NCBI GenBank assembly: GCA_021789595.1
Contig: JAJYJJ010000015.1
Span: forward strand, 1 to 51,278
Direction: 5' to 3'
Length of the DNA stretch: 51,278 bases
Source: Nitrospirota bacterium
GTDB lineage: Bacteria > Nitrospirota > Thermodesulfovibrionia > UBA6902 > JAJYJJ01
A program made the translations under genes and the position numbers. A model generated the notes under the pieces. The model was not told the origin of the DNA. It did no database searches and saw only the letters and a list, made by a program, of their open reading frames with translations. Below are positions 7,308 to 17,065 of this stretch, piece by piece; the stretch's first letter is position 1, and every line of letters starts with the position of its first letter.

Positions 7308-8798
7308 TTGCTTAAGACCATTGCTCTATCATCACTTCACATGGAATATCCAAATGCTGAAACACTGAAAATGGCTATTAAACATACAGGATTTGATAAT
7401 GTAAGCATCCCACTATCAGTGCTCAGGTCATTGCCAGATGTTATCAAGAAAAAAGCAGGGGACAGCGAGCCTGAGGAATCTATTGTCCTTGGTTTTAAAG
7501 GTGATGGATGGGAGGTTATCAGCTTTTCAAAAGGCCCATTCTACGGCATTGCCCTTGACCTTGGCACAACAAACATTGCAGCCTCCATATCCGATCTATC
7601 CACTGGTGAAAGATTAGAGGAGTTAGTATTTGATAATCCCCAGATTCCATACGGCGAGGATATACTGACAAGGATAATGAGGGCAGATGATGACCTGAAA
7701 AGGCTTAACAGCGTCTTAATTACAGGTATAAATGGGATTATAAAAGACCTCTGCAATAGTGCTGGTATAAGAAGGGATAATATTTACGCCATGGCTGTTT
7801 CAGGCAATACTGCCATGTCTCATTTCCTGCTCGATCTCGACCCTGAGGGAATTGCAAAATATCCGCATGTCCCTGTAGTCTACAGGCCTGATTTTCTAAA
7901 GGCAAGGGACATAGGGATAAATATAAATCCAGAGGCATATGTATACATCTTTCCGAATGCAGGGGGATATATCGGTGGCGATATGGTCGCAGGCATACTC
8001 TGCTGTGAGATGTATAAGGATGAATCCATCTCGGTATTTGTAGATGTTGGAACCAACGCAGAGATTGCCATTGGCAATAAGCACTGGATAGTAGTCGGCT
8101 CTGGTGCAGCAGGCCCTGCACTTGAAGGAGGTATTGTAAGACATGGCAAAAGGGCATCAAAAGGAGCAATCAATAGTGTCAGGATTGAGGATGGCAATCC
8201 TGTATACTCGACTATTGGCGGTGAAAGGCCTGATGGCATCTGTGGCTCAGCACTGATAGACCTGATGGCAGAACTTTTCAGGGAGGGCATCATAGACAGG
8301 AAGGCGACTTTTGTCTCAGGTGATAAAAATATTGTAATGACCGATGACGGCCCTGCATATCTCATCGTCAGGTCAGAGGATACAGCAAACCGCCAGGACA
8401 TATTTGTAACAGAGAAGGAGTTAAAGGCCATTTTAAGGTCAAAAGGTGCAATGTTCACTGCAATAAGAATACTCTTGGCTGAGATGGGGATGGACTTCTC
8501 TCACATCAATAAGTTCTATATTGCAGGGACATTTGGCAGCTATATCAAACCAAAACAGGCAATAGCCATTGGCATGCTCCCTGATATTGCTGAGGAGCAT
8601 TACATCTGTCTTGGAAATACATCACTTAAAGGTGCAGAGATGTTTCTCAATAGATGGGAGACAATAGATGGAATCAACAGCATCATCTCAAAGATAACAT
8701 TTAATGACCTCAGTTCTGATAAGAACTTCATGAAGGAACTTTCAGGCTCCCTATTTCTACCCCATACAGACCTGTCACTTTTCCCCTCCGTCTGTTAG
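7308..8798 (+). CDS. ASKHA-domain ATPase (DUF4445), RACo-like without Fe-S domain
   Basis: The actin/Hsp70-fold core starts near residue 78 with the phosphate-1 motif GIALDLGTTNIAASI. VFVDVGTNAEIAIG and GSGAAGPALEGG follow, and the C-terminal adenosine motif is YIAGTFGSYIKP. Relatives are the reductive activators of corrinoid proteins (RACo), which usually carry an N-terminal 2Fe-2S ferredoxin domain. Here there is only a 75-residue N-terminal segment without a cysteine cluster. The start is TTG at 7308, with GAGG 8 bases upstream and the moeA stop 2 bases before; ATG at 7341 is the alternative. Co-transcribed with moeA; the target enzyme is unknown. The 3' end overlaps the convergent NlpC gene by 24 bases. 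Confidence 0.85.
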   Translation: MLKTIALSSLHMEYPNAETLKMAIKHTGFDNVSIPLSVLRSLPDVIKKKAGDSEPEESIVLGFKGDGWEVISFSKGPFYGIALDLGTTNIAASISDLSTGERLEELVFDNPQIPYGEDILTRIMRADDDLKRLNSVLITGINGIIKDLCNSAGIRRDNIYAMAVSGNTAMSHFLLDLDPEGIAKYPHVPVVYRPDFLKARDIGININPEAYVYIFPNAGGYIGGDMVAGILCCEMYKDESISVFVDVGTNAEIAIGNKHWIVVGSGAAGPALEGGIVRHGKRASKGAINSVRIEDGNPVYSTIGGERPDGICGSALIDLMAELFREGIIDRKATFVSGDKNIVMTDDGPAYLIVRSEDTANRQDIFVTEKELKAILRSKGAMFTAIRILLAEMGMDFSHINKFYIAGTFGSYIKPKQAIAIGMLPDIAEEHYICLGNTSLKGAEMFLNRWETIDGINSIISKITFNDLSSDKNFMKELSGSLFLPHTDLSLFPSVC

Positions 8799-9941
8799 GG
8801 CATCATTGACTCCATCCTCCATTATCCTCCTGGCACCTATAAACCTCTTCAGATAGTATGGCTCATCAAGGCTGTCAATGGTTACCCTTCTAACCTTTGA
8901 TGATGCATGGATAAAGAGATTATTGCCTATATATATGCCTACATGGGAAGGGAATCTTGCATATGTCCTGAAAAATACAAGGTCTCCTATAGAGAGGTCG
9001 TTTTTGTCGATATCCTCACCTACAGAAAATTGTTCCCTTGCCGTCCTTGGAAGGGGGACTTTAAAGAAACCAAATACCTTCTGAACAAAGGCAGAGCAGT
9101 CGATTCCAAACAGGGTAGAACCACCAAAACGATATGGTATGCCCAGGAATTTTTTTGCAAATAGGGCAAGCCTTTCCTGTTTATCAAGGCCTTCAATCCC
9201 CTCCTGTTTATCGCTTTCAGTTCCCTCTTTATGCTCTTGCACATCAACATCAGGTGCAGGGTCTTTTAGAAGCGGGTCATGGGAAAGCTCAGATAAGGTT
9301 ATATCAGGCCTTTCCGAAGGTGGTTTTTTTGTTTCTGTCTTTACATATAGCACAAGTCTTTGTCCTGGTTTTAACCTGTTGTCTTTAAGGCGGTTCGTCC
9401 TTCTGATCTCCTTTTGATTAATGCCATATCTTTTTGCAATGGCATAGATACTATCGCCCTTCTTAACAGCATATATTGTTTTATGATCTTCACCTGATGG
9501 TTTAACTGTGCCTGATGATTTAACTATGATAGAATGGCTGGCTGATGCCGCCAATGAAAGCCTCTGGCCGATCCTGAGGTTGCTGTCTTTAAGTCCATTT
9601 ATCTCCTTTAGCTCATCCACGCTAAGGCCGTACTGCCTGGCAATAGTATAAAGTGACTCTCCTTTTTTGACCTTATGGTATTTTATACCAGATGCCTTAG
9701 AGATGGCGTGTCTATCCACAGCCTTTTCAGAAGAGACCTTCGCAGGGATTACAAGTCTGCTGCCTATCTTTAATCTATTACTGCTTAGACCGTTTATCTC
9801 CTTTATCTCTTTTACCGAGACATGGAATTTCTTACCTATGTTATAAAGAGAATCGCCTTCTTTAACCTTATAGGTCTCAGCAATGGCCTGACCGCCTAAT
9901 AAAAAAATTATAACCACTACAAAAAAAACTCTTTGAAGCAA
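8775..9941 (-). CDS. LysM-repeat NlpC/P60 peptidoglycan endopeptidase
   Basis: Exported cell-wall hydrolase that cleaves peptide stems of peptidoglycan. The 388 residues comprise an N-terminal signal peptide (VFFVVVIIFLLGG, AIA cleavage), three LysM domains (about 23-66, 88-131 and 157-200, each with a VKKGDS-like start and an LKPGQRL-like end), an acidic linker, and a C-terminal NlpC/P60 domain with catalytic Cys (FGIDCSAFVQ) and His (PSHVGIYIG). The start is TTG, supported by GGAGGG 8 bases upstream. It lies 28 bases after scpB in the same direction. Confidence 0.92.
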   Translation of the reverse strand: MLQRVFFVVVIIFLLGGQAIAETYKVKEGDSLYNIGKKFHVSVKEIKEINGLSSNRLKIGSRLVIPAKVSSEKAVDRHAISKASGIKYHKVKKGESLYTIARQYGLSVDELKEINGLKDSNLRIGQRLSLAASASHSIIVKSSGTVKPSGEDHKTIYAVKKGDSIYAIAKRYGINQKEIRRTNRLKDNRLKPGQRLVLYVKTETKKPPSERPDITLSELSHDPLLKDPAPDVDVQEHKEGTESDKQEGIEGLDKQERLALFAKKFLGIPYRFGGSTLFGIDCSAFVQKVFGFFKVPLPRTAREQFSVGEDIDKNDLSIGDLVFFRTYARFPSHVGIYIGNNLFIHASSKVRRVTIDSLDEPYYLKRFIGARRIMEDGVNDALTDGGEK

Positions 9942-9969
9942 GGGTTATCCCTCCTTTCAAAAGATATAT

Positions 9970-10506
9970 CTATGAAGCTACCTTTTCTACATCATCAAAC
10001 TCCTTCAGCGTTGGCAGATCTGAGAGGTCTTTAAGACCAAAATACTGCAGGAATTCTTTTGTTGTCCCATACATAAGCGGCCTTCCAGGCATCTCTCTCC
10101 TGCCTAAGATCTTTATCAGCGACCTTTCTAAAAGGGTTTTCATAACCCCATCTGAATTTACACCCCTTATTGCCTCAATCTCAGCCTTTATTGCAGGCTG
10201 TTTATAGGCCACAATAGCAAGGGTCTCAAGGGCTGCCTGTGAGAGTTTAGCAGAGACAGTTATATTCGCCAGTTTTCTAACCCAGGGTGCGTATTGCTGC
10301 CTTGTAACTATCTGATAACCCTGTGCAACCTCAGCAACCTGCAGCCCGGAGCCCCGCATATCATATTCTGTCCTGAACTCCTCCAGAAGACCCTTTATCT
10401 CTGCCTCCCCAAGTTCAAGTATCCTCTTAATCTCAGCCATTGAAAGGGGCTGCCCTGATATAAACAGAAGCGCCTCTATTATAGCCTTTGCCTCTTTTCC
10501 CTCCAT
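9970..10506 (-). CDS. scpB: Segregation and condensation protein B
   Basis: Winged-helix partner of the SMC-ScpA condensin complex in chromosome segregation. The 178-residue form from ATG 10506 begins MEGKEAKAIIEALLF, typical of the family; a GTG at 10533 would add nine residues. The conserved RQQYAPWVRKL, LSQAALETLAIVAYKQP and GRPLMYGTT motifs are present. The usual neighbour scpA is not in this window; the gene follows glyS instead. Confidence 0.92.
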   Translation of the reverse strand: MEGKEAKAIIEALLFISGQPLSMAEIKRILELGEAEIKGLLEEFRTEYDMRGSGLQVAEVAQGYQIVTRQQYAPWVRKLANITVSAKLSQAALETLAIVAYKQPAIKAEIEAIRGVNSDGVMKTLLERSLIKILGRREMPGRPLMYGTTKEFLQYFGLKDLSDLPTLKEFDDVEKVAS

Positions 10507-10571
10507 AGCACAAAACCGTAAAAAGGATAGCACAACACAGAAGAAAATGCAACCTGAGGGTGAGTTTCGAG

Positions 10572-10590
10572 CCCTGAATCAAGTTCAGGG
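10572..10590. repeat. Intergenic palindrome between glyS and scpB
   Basis: Perfect 7-bp inverted repeat CCCTGAA / TTCAGGG around a 5-base loop (10579-10583), in the 164-base gap between glyS and scpB. It has no T-run on either strand, so it is more likely a dispersed palindromic repeat than a terminator. Confidence 0.5.
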
Positions 10591-10670
10591 TTAGAATTGT
10601 CAAAAATCTCCTCTTAAGCGAAAGCCCGTTCTGCTTATTAAGCCGTAATGTCTGGATCTGGGTGGTATGT

Positions 10671-12800
10671 CTATCTGAGGGTCTCTACTATCTTGGAGAA
10701 GTCTGCAATCCCCATAAATAGTTTCCATAACCCTCCAAGAAGGGATAGTCTATTTATTTTTATTTCATCCCTTTTGTCCATAACAAGTACATTATCGAAA
10801 AACCTGTTTATGACATCGGTAAGCCCTGTCATCAGCCTGAGCGATTCTATGTAATCCATGTTTTTCATGGACTCCTCAACACCCCTCTTCACATCAAGGA
10901 ATCTATTATAAATGGCCTTTTCCTCTTCCTCTAAAAGGAACTCTTCTTTTAGTTCTCTCAGCGGTAAATCAGATGGCAATATGTTGTTTATCCTCTTAGC
11001 GGCTGTAACAAACAGAGAGAATTCGGGCTCTCTTCTGAAAGAGGATAAGGCATGTATAATGCCTTTTATCTCTGTAAGCGTCTTAAAAGCATCTCCGCCT
11101 GCAAGTGCTGCATTTACGATATCATAATCATAGCCGTCGGAAATGAACATGGACTCAAGCCTCTGAGAGAAAAAGGCCATAACATCATCCTTCAGTCCAT
11201 CCCGCGCATTGTTAAGATTCTCAGATGCCTTATCTATAAGTCTTTCTATGGATATTTTATAGCCTTTATCTAAAAGGATGTTTATTATGCCGAGTGCCTG
11301 CCTTCTCAGTGCAAAGGGATCTTCAGAGCCTGTTGGTATTAGCCCGATATGGAAGAATGCGACTATGTTGTCTATCTTATCCGCGATGCTCAGGATGCTT
11401 CCAATATCTGATTCAGGATTCTTATCGCCTGAAAACCTCGGCAGATACTGCTCGTAGATCGCATGTGCAACATCTACGTCCTCTTTGTCATTCATGGCAT
11501 ATACCTTGCCCATCAGTCCCTGAAGCTCAGGGAACTCCCTGACAACACCTGTGAGCAGGTCTGTCTTTGAAAGCCAGCATGCCCTTTCAACCTTGCCTGT
11601 TAATCCAGGGGCAATCAAGGATGCTATATAAGTAGCGACCCTGTTTGTCCTCTCGACCTTATCATATAGCGTGCCGAGTTTTTCCTGATAGGTCACCCTT
11701 TTCAGATCATCTATTCTTCTGCTGAGCGGTATTTTCCTGTCCTCATCAAAATAGAACCTTGCATCCTCCAGTCTTGCCTTAAGAACCCTTTCCGCGCCAA
11801 TCCTTACGGTCTCTCTATTATCTTCCCTTGTATTGCTTATGGTTATAAAGTATGGCAAAAGCCTACTATTATCATCCACAATAGAGAAATACTTCTGATG
11901 CCCCTTCATGGCAGTTATGAGGAGCTCCTTAGGAAGGTGGAGATATGAGCTATCAAAGCCTCCAAGCACTGCCTTTGGGTATTCAACGAGGAATGTAACT
12001 GTTGTAAGAAGTTCCTCATCCTCTACAGGCATTCCATTTACTTCGTGTGCAAGCCTCCTTGTATCGTTAAGTATTATCCTTTTCCTCTCCTCAGGGTTGA
12101 CTATTACATAGTTGCTTGCAAGGAGGTGGATATATGATGAGATGTCCTTTATCTGGAATGCACCAGGAGATAAAAACCTGTGTCCCCTTGTCGATGCACT
12201 GCTTTTTATCCCGTCTATCTCAAATGTAACCGGCTCATTTCCAAATATGCAGAGTATCCATCTTATGGGCCTTGCAAATCTGAGATTGCCATTGGCCCAT
12301 CGCATGGATTTTGGGAATGACAGAGACAGGATTATCTCCTTCAGCATATCAGGAAGAACTGTCTCTGCCTCCTGACCTTTTTCCTCTATAACAGCTACAA
12401 GGTATTCTCCCCTGTCAGTCAACTTAATCCTCAATGAACCAACATCAACCCCCTGTGCCTTTGCGAAACCAATCGCTGCCTTTGTCGGCCTTCCATCAGG
12501 GTCAAAGGCCAGTTTTTTTGAAGGCCCTATTGCCTCCCTGACCCTGTCCCTCTGTCTTAGCGATACACGGTCGATGATCAGGCACAAACGCCTTGGAGTT
12601 GCATATGTCTTTATCCCGCCAATATCTATTGCCCATTCATCAAATATCTTTACTGCAAGGCTCTTAAGCCTCTTAAGTGCCTCTGGTAAAAAAGATGCAG
12701 GGATCTCCTCTGTCCCTATCTCCAACAATAGCGGCAGGCGATTAATCCCATTTTTGGTAAATGGGGGTACAGAATTTACTGCTGACCTTTCACTGCTCAC
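10671..12800 (-). CDS. glyS: Glycyl-tRNA synthetase beta subunit
   Basis: Beta chain of the bacterial alpha2beta2 glycyl-tRNA synthetase, providing tRNA recognition. At 709 residues it has family length and contains [41 protein letters not shown] and [13 protein letters not shown]. Its GTG start overlaps the glyQ stop (GTGA). The first 22 residues have no counterpart in the family and are encoded by a palindrome and low-complexity DNA; the family N-terminus begins at LPLLLEIG. Confidence 0.95.
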   Translation of the reverse strand: MSSERSAVNSVPPFTKNGINRLPLLLEIGTEEIPASFLPEALKRLKSLAVKIFDEWAIDIGGIKTYATPRRLCLIIDRVSLRQRDRVREAIGPSKKLAFDPDGRPTKAAIGFAKAQGVDVGSLRIKLTDRGEYLVAVIEEKGQEAETVLPDMLKEIILSLSFPKSMRWANGNLRFARPIRWILCIFGNEPVTFEIDGIKSSASTRGHRFLSPGAFQIKDISSYIHLLASNYVIVNPEERKRIILNDTRRLAHEVNGMPVEDEELLTTVTFLVEYPKAVLGGFDSSYLHLPKELLITAMKGHQKYFSIVDDNSRLLPYFITISNTREDNRETVRIGAERVLKARLEDARFYFDEDRKIPLSRRIDDLKRVTYQEKLGTLYDKVERTNRVATYIASLIAPGLTGKVERACWLSKTDLLTGVVREFPELQGLMGKVYAMNDKEDVDVAHAIYEQYLPRFSGDKNPESDIGSILSIADKIDNIVAFFHIGLIPTGSEDPFALRRQALGIINILLDKGYKISIERLIDKASENLNNARDGLKDDVMAFFSQRLESMFISDGYDYDIVNAALAGGDAFKTLTEIKGIIHALSSFRREPEFSLFVTAAKRINNILPSDLPLRELKEEFLLEEEEKAIYNRFLDVKRGVEESMKNMDYIESLRLMTGLTDVINRFFDNVLVMDKRDEIKINRLSLLGGLWKLFMGIADFSKIVETLR
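12747..12765. repeat. Palindrome in the 5' end of glyS
   Basis: Perfect inverted repeat CCCATTT (12747-12753) / AAATGGG (12759-12765) with a 5-base loop, lying inside the N-terminal extension of GlyS and translated in frame (PPFTKNG). Confidence 0.6.
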
Positions 12801-13672
12801 TGTTTACCCCTTAACAGTGGAAAACCCATTTCCTCTCTCTGTTTCAGATACCCAAGTGCGCACTGCCTTGCCAGTGCTCTGACCCTTGTTATATAGCCTG
12901 TCCTCTCTGTGACACTCAGAGCACCTCTTGCATCAAGGATATTAAATGCGTGGGAGCATTTCAGACAAAAATCATAGGCAGGAAGCACGAGCCCCTTTTT
13001 TATAAGGCTCCTTGCCTCTGCCTCATACATATCAAATTGTGCCATGTGCATGTTTACATTTGCCTCATCGAAGTTATATCTTGAAAATTCCACCTCTCCT
13101 TGGTGATGGATATCCCTGTAGCTAATATCAGGTGACCAACTGAGGTCAAACACATTATCCACACCTTGAAGATACATGGCTATCCTCTCCAGACCGTATG
13201 TTATCTCTACAGATACAGGTTTGAGGTCAATGCCGCCAATCTGCTGAAAGTATGTAAACTGTGTTATCTCCATGCCGTCAAGCCATACCTCCCAGCCAAG
13301 ACCCCATGCACCGAGGGTGGGTGATTCCCAGTCGTCCTCAACAAACCTTATGTCGTGTTTTAGGGGTTCAATCCCTATCTCAGAGAGGCTTTCAAGATAA
13401 AGTTCCTGGCTGTCTATCGGTGACGGCTTAAGTATCACCTGATACTGATAGTAGTGCTGCAGCCTGTTTGGATTTTCGCCATAGCGGCCATCTGTCGGCC
13501 TTCTGGAAGGCTCAACATATGCGGTCCTCCACGGCTCAGGGCCTATGACCCTGAAAAATGTAGCAGGGTGAAAGGTGCCTGCGCCAACCTCCATATCATA
13601 TGGCTGGTGTAAGACACACCCCTTTTCTGTCCAGAACCTATGAAGTCTTAGGATTAATTCTTGAAAATACAA
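12797..13672 (-). CDS. glyQ: Glycyl-tRNA synthetase alpha subunit
   Basis: Catalytic chain of the tetrameric glycyl-tRNA synthetase, which activates glycine with ATP. The 291 residues match the family, with [63 protein letters not shown] and [12 protein letters not shown]. Translation begins at TTG 13672 (family start [10 protein letters not shown]), a few bases after an AAGGG Shine-Dalgarno. It is translationally coupled to glyS. Confidence 0.96.
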   Translation of the reverse strand: MYFQELILRLHRFWTEKGCVLHQPYDMEVGAGTFHPATFFRVIGPEPWRTAYVEPSRRPTDGRYGENPNRLQHYYQYQVILKPSPIDSQELYLESLSEIGIEPLKHDIRFVEDDWESPTLGAWGLGWEVWLDGMEITQFTYFQQIGGIDLKPVSVEITYGLERIAMYLQGVDNVFDLSWSPDISYRDIHHQGEVEFSRYNFDEANVNMHMAQFDMYEAEARSLIKKGLVLPAYDFCLKCSHAFNILDARGALSVTERTGYITRVRALARQCALGYLKQREEMGFPLLRGKQ

Positions 13673-13702
13673 AATAGACCCTTGAATTTTTTTAGAGCAT
13701 CA

Positions 13703-13731
13703 TGATAAAAGAACACGGCTAATTTTGTCAA
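13703..13731 (-). promoter_or_regulatory. Putative glyQS promoter
   Basis: On the minus strand TTGACA (13731-13726), a 17-base spacer and TTATCA (13708-13703), about 30 bases upstream of the glyQ start. Confidence 0.55.
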
Positions 13732-13795
13732 TATTACAAGAATCTTCTGTTACAAGAATCTTCAAAATCATCCTCTAAGAAATCTTGTATGAATC

Positions 13796-14917
13796 TCAGG
13801 ATGGTAGACATTCCGATATTAAATCTACAAATTCACAACCCGCTCTTTCGATTGGGAAACCTTCAGCCTTTGTCCTTGCCCTTGCACCCATGATTTCTGC
13901 ATCATCCAAAGCAAGCATTATCTTATCGGATAGTTCTCCTGCATCCAATAAGTCGTCCAGGACAAAGCCTTCCTGTCCATCCTCTATGAGTTCAGATGCG
14001 CCGTTATTCTTTGTTGTAATCACAGGGATTCCAGATGCCATTGCCTCTATAGTCGCATTACTGAATGGGTCATAGACCGTTGGAAGGACAAAGAGGTCTG
14101 CTGCTGCATAAAATCTCTCTATCTCTGTCTGAGAACCCAAGAATGAGACTACATCATGAACCCTGTATCCCTCGGCAATGGATTTAAACTTTTCTGTATT
14201 ACCCTTGCCGATAACAAATAGCCTGAGAAATGCCTTATTAAGATTAAGGGAAGAAATTGCTGCAAGCAGGGTCTTAAGCCCCTTTCTCTCAAAGCCAGAG
14301 CCGACAAAGAGTACAAGCCCTGTATTGTCAGTAACAGAGTATTCAGACCTTACAGCGGTTCTCCACCTTTTTTTGTTCTCCGGGGAAAACCTCTTTAGAT
14401 CTACTCCATTGTATATGACCCTTATTCTTTCTTCCGGAACATTGTAGTGTTTTATTATATGGGACTTACCCATATCCGAATTTGCGATGATGATCCTTGT
14501 ATTAGAAAAGAGCCTTTTTTCAAGGTTAAGAAGCGTGATGTGTAGCGGGTTTATACTGAAGGAAACCCTCTTCCACACCGGGTCTATCTTTGCCCTCAGT
14601 CTCAGCCATTCTGCATGACAGCCCTCTCCAGCCCTGTATATATCCTGGAAAACTGTCCTTTCAAAACTCACTATGGCATCGAAACTGAGTCTTTTTAAAA
14701 TCCTTTTCTCATTCACAGCGAAACTGAGATTAGAAATGAAAGATGATATGTCTATGGATGGAATCTTATGGAAATAAAGCCCTGGCTGTTTTACCCATCT
14801 GTTGGCGAAGACATGAACCTCATGACCTGATGATAGGAGCTGCTCTATAACGGTCTTAAGATAATTTTCTGCCCCTCCAAAGGGGGCATAGTTTTTTTTT
14901 ACAAAGGCAAGCTTCAC
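13796..14917 (-). CDS. Glycosyltransferase, GT4/GT1 family
   Basis: GT-B fold glycosyltransferase probably acting on lipopolysaccharide or another envelope glycan. It shows the N-terminal glycine loop KKNYAPFGGAENYL, an Arg/Lys nucleotide site in VLFVGSGFERKGLKTLL, and the C-terminal EX7E region FSNATIEAMASGIPVITT. I chose GTG 14917 (VKLAFVKKNYAPFGG), which matches the family N-terminus; an ATG at 14968 would add 17 residues and overlap the zinc-protein gene. Sugar donor and acceptor cannot be read from sequence. The Trm112-like gene immediately upstream is a frequent neighbour of such transferases. Confidence 0.88.
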   Translation of the reverse strand: MKLAFVKKNYAPFGGAENYLKTVIEQLLSSGHEVHVFANRWVKQPGLYFHKIPSIDISSFISNLSFAVNEKRILKRLSFDAIVSFERTVFQDIYRAGEGCHAEWLRLRAKIDPVWKRVSFSINPLHITLLNLEKRLFSNTRIIIANSDMGKSHIIKHYNVPEERIRVIYNGVDLKRFSPENKKRWRTAVRSEYSVTDNTGLVLFVGSGFERKGLKTLLAAISSLNLNKAFLRLFVIGKGNTEKFKSIAEGYRVHDVVSFLGSQTEIERFYAAADLFVLPTVYDPFSNATIEAMASGIPVITTKNNGASELIEDGQEGFVLDDLLDAGELSDKIMLALDDAEIMGARARTKAEGFPIERAGCEFVDLISECLPS

Positions 14918-14939
14918 AGAATCTAAATCTTCTTTTATT

Positions 14940-15113
14940 CTAACCTGATGGCCTGATGGCCTCGCCAATAAGCATAACAGGTATATCGTCCTTTATCCGA
15001 TAGAGAAGTTTACAGGTATCGCATATCAGGCCGGCCTTAGAATCTGTAAGTCTTAGCTTGCCTTTACATTCTGGACATGCAAGTATATCAAGAAGTTCCC
15101 TATTTACAGGCAC
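14940..15113 (-). CDS. Trm112-like zinc-ribbon protein
   Basis: A 57-residue protein of the Trm112/YcaR family, with two cysteine pairs (LACPECKG and ICDTCKLLY) and the typical C-terminal IKDDIPVMLI. GTG 15113 (VPVNRELLDILACP) is the likely start, because AGAGGG lies 5 bases upstream; a longer frame opens at 15179. In bacteria these small zinc proteins are thought to support methyltransferases or glycan enzymes. The glycosyltransferase gene follows at once. Confidence 0.85.
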   Translation of the reverse strand: MPVNRELLDILACPECKGKLRLTDSKAGLICDTCKLLYRIKDDIPVMLIGEAIRPSG

Positions 15114-15248
15114 AGCATCCCTCTTAGAACTGCCTTCCTGAAGATTTAAGCATTTTTGTAAAGATAGCAGATTGCACATGATGTGTCAATAGTGCGAGTG
15201 ATCTCCGAATAATTTTATAAGGCACTGGGGACAGACTGGGGAAAGAAT

Positions 15249-15277
15249 TTGACTTATTTCTCAAAGTGTTTTATATT
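15249..15277 (+). promoter_or_regulatory. Promoter of the yicC-remA-gmk-rpoZ-coaBC operon
   Basis: TTGACT (15249-15254), a 17-base spacer and TATATT (15272-15277). The -10 ends 12 bases before the yicC ATG at 15290, so the mRNA would have a leader of only about 6 bases. Confidence 0.6.
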
Positions 15278-15289
15278 TTAGTTTGTCCT

Positions 15290-16138
15290 ATGGTACAGAG
15301 CATGACAGGTTATGGCAGAGGTGAAACAGGTCTATTTACTGTGGAGGTGAGGTCAACAAACCATAAATATCTTGATATACTTACGAAGACACCACCAGCA
15401 CTTTACAGATACGAGGATAGTTTAAGAAAGGCCCTAAAGGAAAGGTTTTCAAGGGGAAGGTTTGAGGTTATAATATCTATAAAGCCAGAGAAGGCAGTCA
15501 GGTTGAGGCTAAACATGGCGATTGCCAGAGAGATGTTTGACAATCTCAATTCTCTCAAAAAAGAATTCTCACTTTCAGGTGATATAGGCATAGACATGAT
15601 GTCTTCTTACAGAGATATACTGTTTTCCGATGAGCTTGTATTTGACCCTTCGGACATTGATACAGCATTTGATAGTGCTATTTCTGGACTTGAGAGGATG
15701 CGTTTTGAAGAGGGCCGGGCAATCCTCGAGGATATAAGGACACGACTGGAGTTAATAGACAAATATGTCGGAGATATAAAAGGCAGATGTGGTCTGTATG
15801 CACAGAATTGTAGGAGTCTGCTCATAGCGAGGGTAAAGGAATTTATAGGCGATTCAAAACTGGATGAATCGAGGATCCTGCAGGAGGTTGCCATCCTTGC
15901 TGAAAGGGCAGATATAACAGAGGAGGTTGTAAGGATTGGCAGTCACATTAATCAATTCAGGAAAACGATGAAGTCGGAAGACCCTATGGGAAGGAAGCTC
16001 GATTTCTTGCTTCAGGAGATGCACAGGGAGGTAAATACTATCTCTTCTAAGGCTAACGATGCGGATATATCCCATATGGCGGTTGAGATAAAAAGTGAGA
16101 TAGAACGGGTTAGGGAACAGGTTCAAAACCTTCAATGA
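15290..16138 (+). CDS. yicC: YicC family endoribonuclease
   Basis: Member of the YicC/YloC family of stress-linked endoribonucleases. The start MVQSMTGYGRGE matches the canonical MIRSMTGYGR, so ATG 15290 is chosen over an in-frame codon at 15266. The protein has about 282 residues. The C-terminal family block GRKLDFLLQEMHREVNTISSKAND is intact. First gene of the remA-gmk-rpoZ-coaBC operon, an arrangement seen in Firmicutes and many deep-branching Gram-negatives. No Shine-Dalgarno precedes it. Confidence 0.93.
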   Translation: MVQSMTGYGRGETGLFTVEVRSTNHKYLDILTKTPPALYRYEDSLRKALKERFSRGRFEVIISIKPEKAVRLRLNMAIAREMFDNLNSLKKEFSLSGDIGIDMMSSYRDILFSDELVFDPSDIDTAFDSAISGLERMRFEEGRAILEDIRTRLELIDKYVGDIKGRCGLYAQNCRSLLIARVKEFIGDSKLDESRILQEVAILAERADITEEVVRIGSHINQFRKTMKSEDPMGRKLDFLLQEMHREVNTISSKANDADISHMAVEIKSEIERVREQVQNLQ

Positions 16139-16146
16139 GGTGAGAT

Positions 16147-16422
16147 ATGAAGACTGCTGATTGTGGCCCAAGACTTATAAATATCGGCTTTGGCAATGTA
16201 GTTTCAGCATCGAGGGTAATAGCTATTGTTATCCCCGGCTCTGCACCTATAAAGAGGCTCAGGGAAGAGGCCAGGGAAAGGGGAAAGCTCGTTGATGCAA
16301 CAGAGGGCAGGAAGACAAGGGCAATAATAATTACGGATAGCGACCATGTTGTACTCTCTGCCCTTCAGGCTGAAACAATCACCCAGAGGTTTTCAGAGAG
16401 GAAAGGTGGTAAAGAACAATAG
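16147..16422 (+). CDS. remA: RemA family regulator (DUF370)
   Basis: The 91-residue protein carries the family core [33 protein letters not shown] and [10 protein letters not shown]. In Bacillus, RemA is a DNA-binding regulator of matrix genes; outside Firmicutes the role is unknown. A GAGGTGAG Shine-Dalgarno precedes the ATG. The N-terminus has about seven residues more than the usual [10 protein letters not shown]. The gene lies 8 bases after yicC and overlaps gmk by 17. Confidence 0.9.
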   Translation: MKTADCGPRLINIGFGNVVSASRVIAIVIPGSAPIKRLREEARERGKLVDATEGRKTRAIIITDSDHVVLSALQAETITQRFSERKGGKEQ

Positions 16423-17065
16423 AGGTGCCATTTTTGTTGTATCTGCACCTTCAGGTGCAGGGAAGACCTCACTGTGCCAGGAGGTAACTAAGATAATCGA
16501 GGGGGTTAAACACTCAATATCATATACAACACGGAGCCCGAGGCAGGGCGAGGCAAATGATGTTGATTACACCTTTATAAAAGAGGAAGAATTCAGCAGG
16601 ATGGTGTCAGAAGGAGAATTTGTAGAATGGGCAGTCGTCCATGGAAACTTCTACGGGACATCCATGAAGAGGCTTGATGCCATAAGGGACGAGGGCTTTG
16701 ATGTCATCCTCGACATAGATACGCAGGGGGCAATACAGTTAAAGAGCAGGTTTAAAGATGGTGTATACATCTTCATCCTTCCACCGTCAATGGAGGTGCT
16801 TGAGGACAGACTGCGTAAGAGGATGTCCGACTCAGAGGAGGAGATTAGGAGGAGATTAAAAAGGGCAAGAGAGGAGATAAAGGAGTTTGATAGATATGAT
16901 TATTTAATCGTAAATGACAGATTTGATGTCGCCCTGAAAGAACTTGGGGCAATCATAATCTCCGAGAGGCTGCGGACAGAAAATATGGACGCAGTTTGGA
17001 TAAGGGAAAAATTCTCTATACAGGAGGGAAAAAATGGATATAATATCACTGCCGGTAGAATTTGA
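16406..17065 (+). CDS. gmk: Guanylate kinase
   Basis: Phosphorylates GMP to GDP with ATP. It has the P-loop [12 protein letters not shown], the GMP-binding [10 protein letters not shown]-like block [18 protein letters not shown], and the lid [19 protein letters not shown] place the start at GTG 16406 ([17 protein letters not shown]), behind an AGAGGA Shine-Dalgarno; an upstream ATG at 16346 would add 20 unrelated residues encoded within remA. The 219-residue product is of standard length. Confidence 0.95.
   Translation: MVKNNRGAIFVVSAPSGAGKTSLCQEVTKIIEGVKHSISYTTRSPRQGEANDVDYTFIKEEEFSRMVSEGEFVEWAVVHGNFYGTSMKRLDAIRDEGFDVILDIDTQGAIQLKSRFKDGVYIFILPPSMEVLEDRLRKRMSDSEEEIRRRLKRAREEIKEFDRYDYLIVNDRFDVALKELGAIIISERLRTENMDAVWIREKFSIQEGKNGYNITAGRI

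Noticed and set aside
7738-8169. 143-codon minus-strand frame within the ASKHA gene
   Set aside because: Lies wholly opposite a well-supported gene, has a composition typical of a frame shadow (many Arg/Gln/His) and no family motif. The same holds for the long antisense frames in degP (3876-4394), copA (27255-27779) and cbi genes (29982-30593).
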